NCBI RefSeq assembly: GCF_947623445.1
Contig: NC_135242.1
Coordinates: 6,882,001-6,946,000 of the forward strand
Source of the DNA: Clavelina lepadiformis
Taxonomy: Eukaryota; Chordata; Ascidiacea; Aplousobranchia; Clavelinidae
DNA length: 64,000 nucleotides
Reading direction: 5' to 3'
Below, piece by piece: positions 25,306 to 39,500 of this stretch. Position 1 is the first letter of the stretch. Each line of letters opens with the position of its first letter. The notes under the pieces are model-generated. The model saw only the letters and a program-made list of their open reading frames with translations, made no database searches and was not told the origin of the DNA. The position numbers and the translations under genes were made by a program.

Positions 25306-28230
25306 TTAGCTTGGTTTTAATGAGATCTATCAAAATAGTCAACAACCACACAAATACTTGCTGTAGTACTAGAATAGACGATTGTTTATTTACGCTATAT
25401 TTGAAATTGTTTTATTTCTAATGCGAATGAAACTCCAGTTTGCCGGATCGATGCTCTCTAGAACGAAATGTAAATAAATTTCCAGACTTTTAGAACCCTT
25501 TGTTATAAAAATAACCGCTTAAAAACTTTGTCATTTTTGCTGCATTGACTTTTGTTCTTGACTTTTACATGAATAATTAATTGATAAATAAGAAAATATT
25601 TGCGTTTTCTATGTTAGATTTTTTCCTGCCCCCCACTGCTTACGAATCATTAAAACTAAACATATTAGCCTGCATTACCTTTGTTGGCGTTATTTGTAAT
25701 TTTCAATTTTTCTTGAATGCTGCAAAACCACAGGATATCTCTAAACTCACTTACTGGATAAAGTCTGAAGGATATTACTTGCGAGCGCTTAGAAATGGGT
25801 ACTCTAATCACTCATTTCATTCCGGTCCCAAACCGCAAAATTGGGCGTGTTTGCAAGAATCTTTTTACATAGCAATAGTACCGTTTACGCGTTTCCCCGA
25901 ACAATCCTGTACCAGGCAGATCGCTCATAGCCTGAAACCGTGCTATCATACGATAAGCATATTTTGTATCTCAAGGCTTTTTGTCTATCCGCTTACCCAA
26001 TGATTGTTAAATAAATTTGATCGTCACGTAGCTACTCGAGCACATTTATGTTTGCAACGTATAACCGGGGGCCAGGACATACTGTTATAAATACGTCACA
26101 TAACAAAAAAATTTAAAACATTTAAACCTTTGTCGAAATGAAAAAAACTTGCTTATGTTTGTTGTTACATCTATCAAAATATTTGTCTTGTCGAAGTTGT
26201 TCTTACCATCTACTGGTGGATTTACCATTCACGATAGCATGGTTGTTTTAGCTGTCATAGGGAATTAACAATAGCATTCGGTAGCATTCTTTTGTAAAAT
26301 TTATCACAGCAATCCAAACATTTTTTTCTGCAGTGTCCACTTGTACCAAGATATCTGTCTCTATTTCGACGCCCTTTGGCATGTGCTACGTTAATAATAT
26401 CTTTAAGAGAAACGGTACATTCTTTCAAATTTCAGGCAAGGTCGTTATCGCTGTATTGCACTGCTTCACCCTGCCACTTTTACCCTGAGGCGCAAAGGAC
26501 CTGGTACAGACAAAAATTAACGTTCATGTCGGTGCTTTGCTGCGGAAACATTTTAATACTACCATCGGAATATCCTGGACTTGCGTTCTGTTTCATTTTG
26601 CTACTTTATTAAACTGGGTTCGAGGAATAAACGAAACATATAAGTTCTCGTGTACATAATATATTATCAATTTATTTGGCAAATTTAGCAATCGCTTGTT
26701 TTAAGCACGAAATTTGTTTTGGCATGTACATGTGTTTAATGATGAGTAAATCGTATTTATAACATTTCAATCCACATTTTGAAAGGAAATGACAGGGCTG
26801 TACCGGTATTTTGTGCCTGTGGTTATAATGAATACTGTGCGACCTCATTGCGGTTATGGTGTGATCGTATATTTAGCATGTTGATTATAAAATAGTTGTT
26901 GTATTCAATTATAGGCATTGCGGAACTTTGTGGCATTCTGAGGTCAATTTTGTACCAAAAAATATTATATCGCATGCACATTTTGCAATGCTTTTTTACC
27001 GATTTGCGATTTGATTTTTTGCATCATGTCACATGTGAGATAAATTCTAGTTACTGTGGTTGGTTAAAAGATTGCACAATAATTATAAATTTTTCAGAAA
27101 CTAATTGGCTTAATTGATGTTAAACTTGGCTTTCTGCTCACATGCTATAATTATAGGCTACTTTGCCTACTCATGTTCTCGGCTTATTTTCATGTCTGCT
27201 CATCAGGTTTTGGCGATATAATTTCTTGTTTAAAATTACACAACCCTATGCTTTTTGTGTTCTAATCTAAAATGTACTTATCAGAGACATCTTTTCATTT
27301 TTTATTATACTGACAAACCGGTTTGTTACAGGTCGGATAAGTATTTTGAGTGTGTGTCAAAAATCTAAATGCCAAAAGGGCTAGGAACAAAACAATAGAA
27401 AAGCCAAGCAATAACCAAGCACCCTGTGGCGAGTATAGGCACAAAACAAAGACACTTTGCAGTTAATTTTGTTGCGCACTTGATTACAAACTTACCGGTA
27501 ATTGATTTTACGATTATGTTCATATGTTCTGGTAATGATAACCTGATTAATTATCTATGAGCATATATAAAATACATCAGGTCAAGTGTAATACGTAAAA
27601 GTACATGTATTCATGATGCTTTTCTGATTACTAGTGCAAACGTTCCTTCTAATTGCGATTATGTATATGATGGAATTTCTTGTAAAGCGTAGATGTGGTA
27701 AACGTTATGGTATATACAAGCTTGTTTATTTGGAGTTGTGAGTCCAATGTTCTTATCAAGTTACGCTTGGATGTTGTACAGTCGTAATGTTGTTAAAATA
27801 CATTGCAGTAATTTTTCAAATTTTAACTTTGATTTTAACAGTTACTTTTTATGGTTAAGATTGGTTTAAAACCACATTTATAGCTCGGAATAAGGCTGTT
27901 TTGCATGATCTTCACTGTCGGAAGTTTTACCACTGTTAGTATTAGTTTATTAAAAACATCTGCTTTCGCATGAAAACGGATCGAAATTTTCAAAATTATT
28001 TTGAAAAAAAGAGCGTACTAATAATATCATGTTATTTTCTGAATATTTCCGTCACAAAGCCTGTATTTCTTTTGTACCCTTTGCAATTGTTGTTACGTAA
28101 GATAACGTTCAACCTGAGTTAGTCTACTTTGTTATTACCGGTGCAGACTTTGTATGAAAGTATTGAAAATTCTTAGATATTGAAACATCAAGCTCACTTC
28201 ATCATGACTCTTCGAATGCAGAAACTGCGT
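25306..28230. other. Spacer between genes A and B
   Basis: This is AT-rich sequence upstream of gene A and downstream of gene B. The longest ORF (25581-26003, + strand, 140 codons) shows no domain, signal or splice context. I see no mobile-element ends or RNA gene. Confidence 0.5.
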
Positions 28231-28236
28231 TTTATT
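28231..28236 (-). terminator. Candidate poly(A) signal of gene B
   Basis: TTTATT on the + strand is AATAAA on the coding strand, about 320 nt after the stop codon of gene B. Confidence 0.4.
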
Positions 28237-28553
28237 TGTTAGTGTTCAACACTCGGTAGTATTGCATGCAACATAAATGCCCACCGTATGTAGAGGAATA
28301 CCGCCAACATACATACAAAAATTTTCTATGTTATTAAAAGTTAAAACGATCAAAAGACGTAAGAAAAGCACGCAAAAAGAGAAACTCTCTTCACAAAAGT
28401 CAAGCACATGTTTTTCGTTTTCATGTTTTTCAATTTCTCATCTGAAATAGATATTACGTGGTTAAGTTTCACATAAGTATCATGACGTAATACGACACTT
28501 TAATTCGGTTATTGTGACGTTTTCGCTTACATTTGTCGTGTGGTTGGAACACG

Positions 28554-30666
28554 CTACACAGCATTTACACATCTGAATCGAGAACCAACTAATATGCAGA
28601 TTTGGTTTTGTCCGCAACCTCCACATCTGCCGTCGAAGCTCTGGCCACTTGGTACTAAAAAAACACACAATGCTTGGACCTTTGTGTGATCTTGTAATTT
28701 TTGCTGAGTTATAAACCGTATAGCTACAAATACTAACTCTAAGTTAAATACTGTGTTTCTCGTACTTGAGCAATCGGTTCCTGTATATCCAAAAAGGCAA
28801 GCGCACCGGTAAATTCCATCTTCATTTTGGACACAACGACCAAATTCGCTGCAAGTTGGAGCACAACCTACCGGGGCAGGTGCTGCTGTAAATATCAAAC
28901 TTTTGTTTGTCTTAAAATTTTTGGTTCCATCGTGTTGTTCAAAATTTTAAATGTACACATGGTACAGCAATACAAACCCCGCCATTTACAATGTAAATCA
29001 TTTGCAAGTACCAACGTCAAAAACAAATAATTGTGTTGCTATAAACTACAGATACGAACCGGTGGCATAGGCTATCGTCGCTGGAACAAAGGCATTGCAA
29101 GTTTCTCCATCACCGGTATATCCGATGTTGCAAACGCAAAGTGATACGCCATTGGCCTCTGCGCATGACGCGTATTCACTGCATCGGTCGCACGGATTGG
29201 TCTGGATTGGACTGGATACAATTCGTGGCTGATCTTTTAAATGGCGTAATACATAACTAATTAAGGTGGCTTCGTAGTTATTGATTCAAGATTATATATA
29301 TGCAGTTAAGTAATTCGTTAAAAACATAAGTCATACAATTGCTTTAGTACATTAGTATTTAGTACATATACCATCTCTCAAAAATTAGCCAATTTTTACC
29401 TCCTGGGCAAAGTGAACTCTGGACGCAATTATTACCATCCCAGTACGTGCCTGCTCTACATGTACATCTTGCAGAGCAAAGAAGCGGACAGGCTGGAGGA
29501 TTAAAACGATCCTCGCACGCTACCACGCAACTTGCACATACAGAGTAAACTTGGTTTCCAGGGCAAGTTGGCCTCGTTGGAGCGGGCGTTGTTGTTATTG
29601 GCGCGCAATTCTCGCCATTTCCTTCGTACCCGCTGTTGCAAACGCAAACCGATACTTCATTAGCTCTTGAGCACGACGCGAATGCGCTGCATCTGTTGCA
29701 CGGATCTAGTACAAAATGACATTTTTTTAAATGAAACAATATGCCAAAACGTTCTTCAAAATATTATTCATTACACCTGCGATGCACGTGATTCCATCAC
29801 CAATGTAGTTTTCAAGGCATTCACAGTAAGGAGAACCATCTTCTCGTCTAAGGCACCTCGCGTTTGCGCCACATCGGCAAGGAAGGGCTGTACATGTAAT
29901 AGAAACAAATATTTCCTTTATAACAAACTAATTGCAGACCGTACAATTAGCATTGGCACGTAAAACATTTGTAGACACTTTTAATCTTACGTCGCGGCTG
30001 CAGACGCAAACACACCCCTCTTTGTCGTACATAACCGGGAATGCACCGACAAGTCGGAACTATTCCTGTGCGGGAACAGGTTTCGAACCTTCCGCAGTTG
30101 CATCGGGCAGCTGTGAAAATTTGATTCATTTAACAAATTATATCTTAACAGACTTTAACTTGATACACATGTTGTCGCTACCTGGGCATTCGGAGTCATC
30201 AACGCAGTTCCGTCCGTCCCAATACAAACCTGCCCTACATGTACATTGTGGAGTACAAACATCTCGGCATGGTTGAGGATTAAAACGTTCTTCGCACGTA
30301 ACAATGCAGCTTGCACACACCGAAAAAACCTGATTTCCAGGACACTGGGGCTGTGGAGCTTATAATCACAAATAGAGTAACTTTATATACTGTAGATAGA
30401 GATTTTTGTTTTAAAACTTATGGGTTAGGTTTTACAAAAAACTTACCAGGTCTGCGTCCTCCCAACGAGGTTAAGAGAATCAGATTAGTTGGATCAGTAA
30501 GGTCAAGGTTCTGTAGAACGCTCAGATCGAAGATATCGGTCAAAAAACTGAGGTCTAAATTGTCGAAAAGATCAGTAATACCAGTCAAATCAAGTTGGGC
30601 GAGCGCTGGTGGCGAACAGGACAGGACTAGAAAGATGGTGGTCACAATTCCCAGTTTGTTATTCAT
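28554..30666 (-). CDS. Gene B: secreted protein, 2 TIL + 5 EGF-like domains
   Basis: Eight coding exons: 30447-30666, 30182-30358, 29991-30110, 29777-29887, 29400-29705, 29060-29233, 28766-28885 and 28554-28654. All junctions are phase 1, and 1,329 nt code 442 residues. The start MNNKLGIVTTIF opens a signal peptide cleaved near PPALAQ. A Leu/Asp-rich segment follows (25-73), ending in NLILLTSLGGRRP. TIL domain 1 is 74-132 (VCASCIVTCEERFNP). EGF-like domains lie at about 133-172 and 173-209; exon 5 encodes EGF plus TIL 2 together (210-311); two further EGF-like domains are at about 312-409. The C-terminal exon gives a four-cysteine tail (CGGCGQNQIC...C) before TAG. The acceptor at 29234 and the donor GTTCGT at 29059 are weak but keep the frame. 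It is a paralogue of genes A and C and predicted extracellular. Confidence 0.85.
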
Positions 30667-30876
30667 GTTTGCGGCGGTTGAATGCAAGCTAATTTGCAGC
30701 CTACTTTTACCTTTGCTAATCTGTTAGATGAAGTTCCCGAATTAAATGCTTGTACGGTTGCCCGATTTATTCAACTCATATCTACAGTACATGGAAAGCC
30801 TTTCCTGTTATAAGACATCACAATAAATACCGATTTGACATTCTGTCCTACTTCCTCCTTGGGTTGGACAAAGAAT

Positions 30877-30884
30877 TATTTATA
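30877..30884 (-). promoter_or_regulatory. Candidate TATA box of gene B
   Basis: TATAAATA on the coding strand lies about 210 bp upstream of the ATG, a similar distance to the TATA-like word of gene A. No other support is visible. Confidence 0.4.
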
Positions 30885-33800
30885 CAGTAGCGGCTAGAGT
30901 AGATTTTGCTCTTAATTGCAAACTAACTCAAATGTTTTTTCTCATCGATTTAGTAAAAAACAACTTATTGACTGTTCAAATTTTAAAATTCAAGTTCACT
31001 CGAGTAGTCTGACTATAAGGCAAAGGTTCATCCGACCTCATTAATATACGACCGTCCGATATCGATCTTCTTTGCACTGCCAGTCGAACATCAATTTTCT
31101 CTCGCTGGGAGGGTGCAGAAACCGCAAGAATATTTTTTTGTGACTGATAACCGTGTCGGCGCCCAGTGTTACCTACCTTAACACTGTGTACGTTAAGTAA
31201 AATTTTTAAATTGCCAGTCGTCAATACCTAGTTACTGTAGAAGAGTGTGATGACTTTTTTCATAACATTTATGTGAATATAGTTTTGCCGTGGATAATGT
31301 GTATGACCACTGGTTTCTATTTATTTTTAGAAAAAATAAACACTGCTCTGTAAACAAACAAAGTTTAAAACTTTGTTTATAGCGAACCTATTTAAAGCGT
31401 TCTCTACCGTAGAAGGTTGGTATGCTTATCTTGTGCTATTCTTTTTATTTTCTGCACGACAAACGAAAAGTGTTTATACAAAACGAAATAACAAAATATG
31501 TGGTGTTAAATTACTTCTTGCCATCTGACTCCGATGTATCTTACACGTTTTATGCGAGTTTTTGAGTTTGATTGAGCAAAAGTCAAATATTAAATTAAAA
31601 AGGAATCAAATTAAATCATGCGACAACTTTGGGTTGTCTTTTGTTGTACGGGTTGTATGAAAAGTTTTAGTTTGTGCGTCCTGAACGTCGTGGACCTCGT
31701 CATACTATTTTTTACCCACGGTTTATGTTTTAATTGTCGTTTTCAGGCGAAAAGTTAGATCACTTACGTAAAACTTCTTATTTCTGTGCCACGACTATGG
31801 CATTAAAAGTTTATAAACGAACGGTGACGTTTGTTTAGAACGGAAAGTCATGTCAAAAGTTCTCCAATGCTTATAAGCGTAATTGTTGTTTCAGATAAAC
31901 CGTATAAGGCAGTCAGGTCGGTATAATCTATAACCTTTAAAGGTTGTTCACCTGATTCAAACGTGATCAAGTTGCCATATTTTGGGGCTATCGCGCTTGC
32001 AGCGATTTGTGAATAATGCTGATCTTCTATTTTAAATAAGGCTTTCATGATTGTCCAACGTTATAACAATTGGGGACTTGTTTTATTTCGGTTCAACACG
32101 ATGTTAAGTTTGGTTAGAATTGCGTTGATTTTGTCATCTGATGATAAAATCGAATGTTGATAGACGTTCTTTTTCAACAGTTGTATGCAGTGCTGTACGT
32201 TGTTATTTTTCTCTGATACCACAAATCTGGCCCTATTCTGATCACCACGAAGTGCCTTTCAGTTTAGCTTGCGGTTTTTACCTTATTTGTTTTTATCATC
32301 GCTTTTATGTTCTTTTTAGTGGGTACAATTCACCATTTGCGACAGACAAAATTTGAAAAGTAATACTTATTTTCGAGTAAAATAGTTAGGAATAACAGCA
32401 AGTTAAGTTTTTCTTAAGAACTGCTCAATGAATTGTGTTAGGTTTTAGTTAGTTGTAAGTGTTAATTAGTACATTATCACCAATGGCAGGAAATGCGTTT
32501 AATTTTTCCTATTACTGCATGTAATTGCACCGAATGGCGAATCACATCACAATTTCTCAAACCGTAAAAAATATTGTTGTTTTATGCGTGTAACCACACG
32601 GTAAATAGCCGTGGGCTTTGTAGAGTGTCGCGATCGGTATTTTAATTTTTGGTGTTTTTAACTGATAGCTGAAAGGTGTTATACAAGGCATTTTGGCAGT
32701 TTGTCGCAAATATTTTGTTTTAAAATTATTCAGCGATCATCATGAGATGATATTCTGTTTCATGCTATAGTGTTTTTAACGAATTAAAAAGTTAAATGAT
32801 TCTTTTTACTGTCAAGTTTTTGCTGAAGAAACAAGTTAGCTTGTGAAAATGTTTTCAACCAGAAGGTGGAATACGTGGTATTAACTTGACCCTTTTTTGA
32901 GCTTTATGGTTCGTTGACAACGGCTTCAGATTTTCTTTTTCCGCAACTGCTTTCGCTTGAGGGCGGGTCAAATAATTGCCGTTAAATATTTTCAAACCAA
33001 TTACTACCTTCCTATTCATACCTACAGTTTTCATCGTCTATATTTAAGTATATCAGGATTGAGGCATAGCATATGTTTCGAACGTTCCAATCCAATGTTC
33101 AAATTGTATGTTTATTTGCCTTTGTTTCTTAATCATTTTAGAAAAAAAAAATTTTCTATTTCCCGAAAAGGTACCTGGATGACTTTTATTGCAATTAACG
33201 TCGTGTTTGCTTTCTTAGAGGTCAGTATATGCTATCGGTTATTACTTTTACTAAAATACCTGTTTCTGAAAACGCTTCTCGATGTAAGGCCAAAATTGCA
33301 ATTTCTTTTCCGCATAAAATGGCCATTAATTTTTTCCAAAATTGTTATATCCTCCTTAGCACAAACGAAAGCAAATTGTATTTAACATCATATTCACCAA
33401 CAATAAAACCGATTTAAAACAAAGAGAAGGACAACGTTAGATTTGTCATTGTCAGAATTAACACAGCCAAAGTTGACATAGGACAAAACTGTATCAGTAT
33501 GTGTCTTTTGTTAAAGTGATCTAGAGTTCCTTTCCATGTTCATGAACTCTGCAAATTATATAATCAGTTGATTTTAGTTCTACAGTATAGACGTAAATCA
33601 AAAATGCAAAATTTAAACATAAATTCGTAAACAACCTGTCATCGCTGCTAAGCTTGCAAAGATAGATAGATTTGTTTGGTTTTGACCTCTGGATGATTTG
33701 ACTTCATCTCATTTTGCCTTCAAGGCAAAGTCATAACCACGTGACGATTTTCGCAAATTGATAATCTCAAACGTTTGTAATACGTTGAAACTTTTCTTCG

Positions 33801-34295
33801 CTTTTAGTGTGTTTGAATGACATTACGTTGAAATATTTTGATCAGAGATATTGATTTTGCGTATTTGCAACCGCTTACCAATCGTATCGACGATTAGCGA
33901 AACAATTTTGCAAATCGTCTTATCTTGACTTTTAACGTGAACTGTATTTAAGCTGCGCAGTGTACACGTAAAGTCTCGTGCGTTAATTCCGTACAGAATT
34001 TGACATAGTTAAACATATTATTGACTGCTTTTTTGTTATGTTTTGTTTCCACATATTTTGGTCTAACCATTTGGGTTCTGCGTATTGTCGGTAGTTGGTA
34101 CAATGAGCAACGATCTCTTACTTTTGTTAGCGATGCTCTTCTTATCATTTAAAGATGTTGTGTAGTACTTGTTTTTACCGATGCAGTATTGCTCTAATGT
34201 CGCTTCTTTTAGGCTATTATGTGTGCTACTAGTTAAATCACACAATGGGGTTTAATCTTGATGTAAACTCAGTTACCTGTGTAATTTGCTTGCTT
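30885..34295. other. Spacer between genes B and C
   Basis: No supported gene. A near-perfect hairpin (12-bp arms, one mismatch, GATTTTGTCATC / GATGATAAAATC) lies at 32127-32151. The ORFs starting at 32957 and 33229 are AT-rich, Phe/Leu-biased and probably random. Confidence 0.5.
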
Positions 34296-36534
34296 CTAAA
34301 CACATCCAAATACGGTTCCTATGATGGAACACACTTGGTCATTCGAACATGGTGGTTTACATTGTGAGGCCAAAAAGTTCGGCACTAAAAGGAAAGATAA
34401 TTGAAACTTTAATGAGTTGGATTGATAAACAAACATTGAATTCATTTTTTCAATAACAAGGTAAATATTTTAATGATACAGTACAGTAATTTTACGATTT
34501 TGTTGTTCGTAGCTGTACTGATAAAATAATGCGAAACATAAAAGTTTTTTAATTGGGAAGGGTGCTAAACGTGATCATTTGTTATGATCATTTCAAAAAT
34601 AAAATAAGCACAAATCAGCTCATAAGCACGTATCCTTGTTATAAAAACTGTTTTATTTGCTGTTTGGTCTGATATAATTTTATCAACGTACCTATAGAAC
34701 AATCATCTCCTGTATATCCCAGAACGCAACGGCAAAAATGCTGCCCACTTGATGACGGTGTACATTGTCCCGCCGAGCTACAAGGGGGATCACATGTGTT
34801 TCTTGTTGACGACTCATTAACTACCACGTTTTCTGTCATTAAGATTTACATTATTTGGTCTTTTAGTTTGCTTCAATCATTCTAAAGACAGTCCATAGAA
34901 AATGAAACTTGTGGTATTGTTTAGTGCATATACCGTGGAATAAGTTATACGTCGTTGAAAAGGCTTATACCTGGTATAGTTGGAGTGCATGAAATACCAT
35001 CTCCGATAAAACCTTCATTGCAGCTACAAGCTAGTCCGTTCGAAGTCTCTATGCAAGTTGCGGCAATGCTGCAGAAGTTGCACGGACTGATAGGTGCTGC
35101 AACGAAAGATGCTGTAATCGATTGAATTTTGGATCTTTGTCATGCGAATAAGCCATTTTTGTTATTTCGGTTTAAACTTGTTTTACAATGTATGAACAAC
35201 CTGGATTAACTACTGGTTCACACGTGATACCATCACCAACAAACCCAGCGTTGCATGTGCAGATAGGAAAAAAATTTTCGTCCCTCGTGCAAGCTGCATT
35301 TCGGCTACATTCGCAATCGAAGACTGAAAATCAGTTTAGTTATAGGTGATTATTTGTGTCTATAACCGAAGCCATTGTGTGAGTTTTACAAACATTGTAA
35401 AGTGAATAGGGCAACCATGAGAGATTGTTTATTTAATTAAAAAGCTGTACTGAAAGTTAACTAACAATTCGGTGTGAAGGGGATGGGTGCACAATCAATC
35501 CTCCCATCGCCGGAGTATCCAAATCCGCAAGTGCAAACCTCTGTGTTGCCCTCTGTGACTGTACAAGTAGCAAAAGGATGACAACCGCATTGCGTTGCTG
35601 CATGGAAATTTGAAAATATAGAATGAAAAAGTTACGTTACAAATCGCTCATTTCCATTTTAAGGTTGAGTTGTTCAAGCGATCGATTTTCTGTTTTCGAT
35701 ATTACCGCGTACGCATGTTTTGCCATCTCCGGTGTATCCTTCATCACAGGAGCAAACAGGATTTCCCGAACCGTCATTTGAGCATGTGGCAAACGGTGAA
35801 CAGTTGCAGTCGACTCCTAAGCAAGAACAAATACCTTTATTGAGTTTTTTTTACTAGGCTGCAAGTAAGTTATTACTTTTTAGTTGTGGGTAGACCACTA
35901 CCACAACTTACGTTAGTAACAGAAAGACATCACTTGGCAGAAAATGGTTTACTGTTGTTTACTGCCTCAACGTACTTTTCACCTACTTTTGTAACTTCGT
36001 TGAAACTATTGTGACGTTGGCGTTTTGTTGGATTTACCTTTGCCTGGACATTCAGAGGATACGACGCATCTATTTCCGCTCCAGAAGGTGCCAGAAGGGC
36101 AGGTACATCTTGGCTGACAGATGTTTCGACATGGGTTTGGGTCAAAACGATCTTTGCAATTTACGATGCAACCAGCACATTGTGAGAAGACCTGATTTCC
36201 GCTACATCTTCCTATAAATGGAACAAATAAATAGATTGTGAAAATGGATATGGTATGTTTATGTTAATTCTTGTGTTTTGTAGTACCACGCGGTGACCTC
36301 TTGTCGTGGAGTCGTATTAAGATCGACTTTGGTGAAAAACACATATTTGCCTGCAGGATGCAAAGGCTGTCACTTACTTGTTTGACTTGGTCGTTGACTT
36401 GGCCGTCTGATCAGTGAAAGGAGTATAAATTGAGTCAAGGTATCACTGTCCAAGTTCAGTTGCGCTAGAGTTTCGTACGCACCAAACGTGAGAAACCCCA
36501 CGCCTAGGACAACCGCCCAAACAAGTTTTCTCAT
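34296..36534 (-). CDS. Gene C: secreted protein, 1 TIL + 5 EGF-like domains
   Basis: Eight coding exons: 36378-36534, 36038-36211, 35706-35816, 35466-35597, 35201-35323, 34971-35096, 34692-34832 and 34296-34384. All junctions are phase 1, and 1,053 nt code 350 residues. The start MRKLVWAVVLGVG begins a signal peptide cleaved near ETLAQ. A short segment ends in TQFILLSLIRRPSQ. The TIL domain is 53-110 (QCAGCIVNCKDRFDP). Five EGF-like domains follow (111-321); the last has a different, classical spacing (CDPPCSSAGQC...CRCVLGYTGDDC). The final exon encodes a four-cysteine tail (CKPPCSNDQVC...GCV) like that of gene B. An upstream in-frame ATG (36561) would lengthen the N-terminus but lies before a likely CAG acceptor. 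The donor at 35200 (GTTGTT) is weak. Confidence 0.85.
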
Positions 36535-39500
36535 GTTTCTACTGATTACAAATAAATACAATTAAATAGTTATGGAAGCTATAGAGTATAGACTACTCTT
36601 TTTGTCTATTTCATTACAGCTGTTGAACACCTTTCATATACAGACCATATATCGCCACCTTCAACTCAACATCGGAATTATCCAAACCACGTAATAAAAG
36701 TCCTAACTCCACCGTTGTGACACATTGTTGAATTCTATTTCATACCAATCTCTAACCTAACCCAATCTTTCATAATCATCCATAAGTAACGGGATAATTT
36801 GCATAAACTTTAAAGTTTGCGATGCTATCCTTAGTGTTGTAGTATTATTGCGGAGTTAATGTGTCGTTAACTGTATAACTATAGATCAAAGGTATATGTT
36901 AACAACTTTGTGTCCGAATTTTCTGTTTCTGCCTCGCATTGTTTCAGAAAAATGTAGGGCTATCTTTTTTCTAGAGATTCAACGTAAGCTAACCCTGAAT
37001 ATTACCTATGAAAAAAAATTTGTACTGATACTGTTTTGATTTTTCGGCAATTAAATGAATTTATCATTTTAACCTTGCAATAAATTCCTTTCTTTCTGTT
37101 AAGATTGGCGTCTCAATTAAAGTCTTCGTTACTTTTTTAAGCTGACAAGGATTTGGCCACAAAACTACAATGAAATTGTCATTAACTTTGCTTTAACGAG
37201 TGGTTATTACTGGTGAGCCACACTAATAAATTATACTTGTCACATTTAAATAACCACAATGTTGTCCTGGTGAACAAAAACCCTGTAACTGCAACAGTAA
37301 AAAGTCGGTCAGAAACATTTTAATCTCTGTCTCGTTAAATACATCCAACCGAGGCCCTGCATTACCTAATTTTTACCGTAGCAGGGCAATTTTTGTCTTG
37401 GTTACTCGCTTGACATCATTTTTCAGATTTGCAACCGACTAGGGGGACTTTGTGCCTGGTGGAGCATAGCCTGAAACCAGGTTAAATTTTATATTCAGTA
37501 ATAAAGTCCTTAACTGCTTAGCTTCGTTTCTTCGAATCTTGTTACGTACAAGTAGCTTAAGTGGAAATCAGTAACGGAGGAAATTGCTCCTATTATATAA
37601 AGATAAAGCCTCATCCATTCAAGCAAACAACTTTTTGTGGCGTAAAACGTTTCACTTAAACGTGTACTTATAATGAAATTAAAATTTGCATGGATGAGAA
37701 AAGTAACCAGCACAATTTTAAAAGCTGTTAAAAAAGTTTTTCTTATTCTGTACACAAATCACCAACAACCATGCTTAACAAACAGTGTTGACTATAGAAA
37801 TAATGTTGGTTGGAAACTGAATTTTGTAATAAACCCGTGGTATAATTTTGACGAGCAGACCAAAAACATGAAGTTGTAGATAGCAAGCTACTAAAAACAA
37901 ACAAACATTCTTGCCGCGCATTTTTTCGCAATTTCGTCAGCGGTATGTAACCTGGCCTCGGGCAGAGAGGTAGCACAGGACGAGTGCGGTATGAACCATC
38001 AACGCGATACCCTGATTTTATAAAACGTGACCCATTTAGGTAAAGTAAAGTGACTTATTCCGTTGCGACAGCTAGCGAACTTTTTATCAAAAATCTTTCC
38101 TTTGACTATACGAGTGTTTAAATGCTCCTCAGCGCCGCAAAACGGACAAAAGAGCCAATGGATACTGTACTGAATTTTCCAGTTTGATACGGTTAGATAC
38201 TTGTTGAGTATGTGTTTAATGAAAATATTGTAACATATGACGAACTTATACCTTTCCAAGAAATGTATGGCTAACCTTACTTAGTTGCATTAAGTTAGCT
38301 ACATTAATTTATACAGCAAGTGTCTAGAAAAAGTAATGGCATTACCTTAAATTATTAGCCTTTAAAGTTTAAAGTTGTTTTTTACTGTCCTTCTGAACGT
38401 CTTTTATTAAAGCATCGTTTGAAAGTCATGTTTCCTAGCTGCCAGTGGCGTTTATTCGAATATCTGAACTACTGTAATTGCTTCGTTTTGGACGGGAAGT
38501 GTTTTGGAAATGATGAGAAATTCCTAAAAGTAGGTAATGTGACCTATAACAAATAGGTTATTTAGTTAATTTTGAAAGTTTTTATTATAACAATTTTGAG
38601 CTACTTAGAATGTCCTTTTGAAATTTGGGCTAGTTATTGGTGTGAAAAATACGTTGTCGTAAAGTTGACTTGGGATTTTGTGAAAACATTTGAAGGTATT
38701 TTGTAATGTCAAAGACGTTTTATAACAATTATATTGTAAAATAATAAAATCGTGTTTATGTTTTTCGTAACGTTAAAAAGTCAGGAAAAATAGCTAAGTT
38801 AATGATAATGATCATAATTATGGCAATCACTTTTGATCAATGCACATTATACTAGACTACTAGAGGTTAATAAGCCGCACTTAGGTTGAAGCAGAGCTAC
38901 CATTTTCGTTAAAACTTGGAAACTGCCTTTTCGACACACTTTTTTAGAATGATCGTTTGATTGTTTGTAATATTAGAATATACATTAGAACTATGTTTAT
39001 GTTTCAATCATTTCTCTAACATGTGTTATGGCTCTTAACGTACCTCAGTTTTAGCTTGTGGTTTGCGATTAATTGGTTGCTTGTATTAAAAGTTCATTTT
39101 TTATTTCCCCAGATTTAAATAGTGCCGTGCACGATTTTTTTGCTCGATGCTGAACATGTAATGCGCATGCTCACATGTATGTACTGTACATACAATGCAA
39201 CAACGTTGTTAAGTCGTTCCCTTGTTACTGGCAATAAATTTTTGACATTACGTTTCCGAACTCCAGACGCATGCTTTCGCAGTACATGCGTTGCAAGTTC
39301 TCGTGTTCCCCAAGATACGTTCTTGTGATGAAGACGTGTTCCTGTGTTCTAAACACGCTTCTCCACTTTCCGGACGCTACGTTCTGACGTCTGGTGGTTC
39401 TGTTGATGCATTCCTACGTTCCCGTTTTTCTGCGGATACATTGTTCTAAAAACCTTGTTCTCCTGTTTCTGACAATGCGTTTCCTTGTTTCTCACTCGCG

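Noticed and set aside
25581..26003. 140-codon + strand ORF
   Set aside because: No signal, domain or exon partners; lies upstream of gene A on the other strand.
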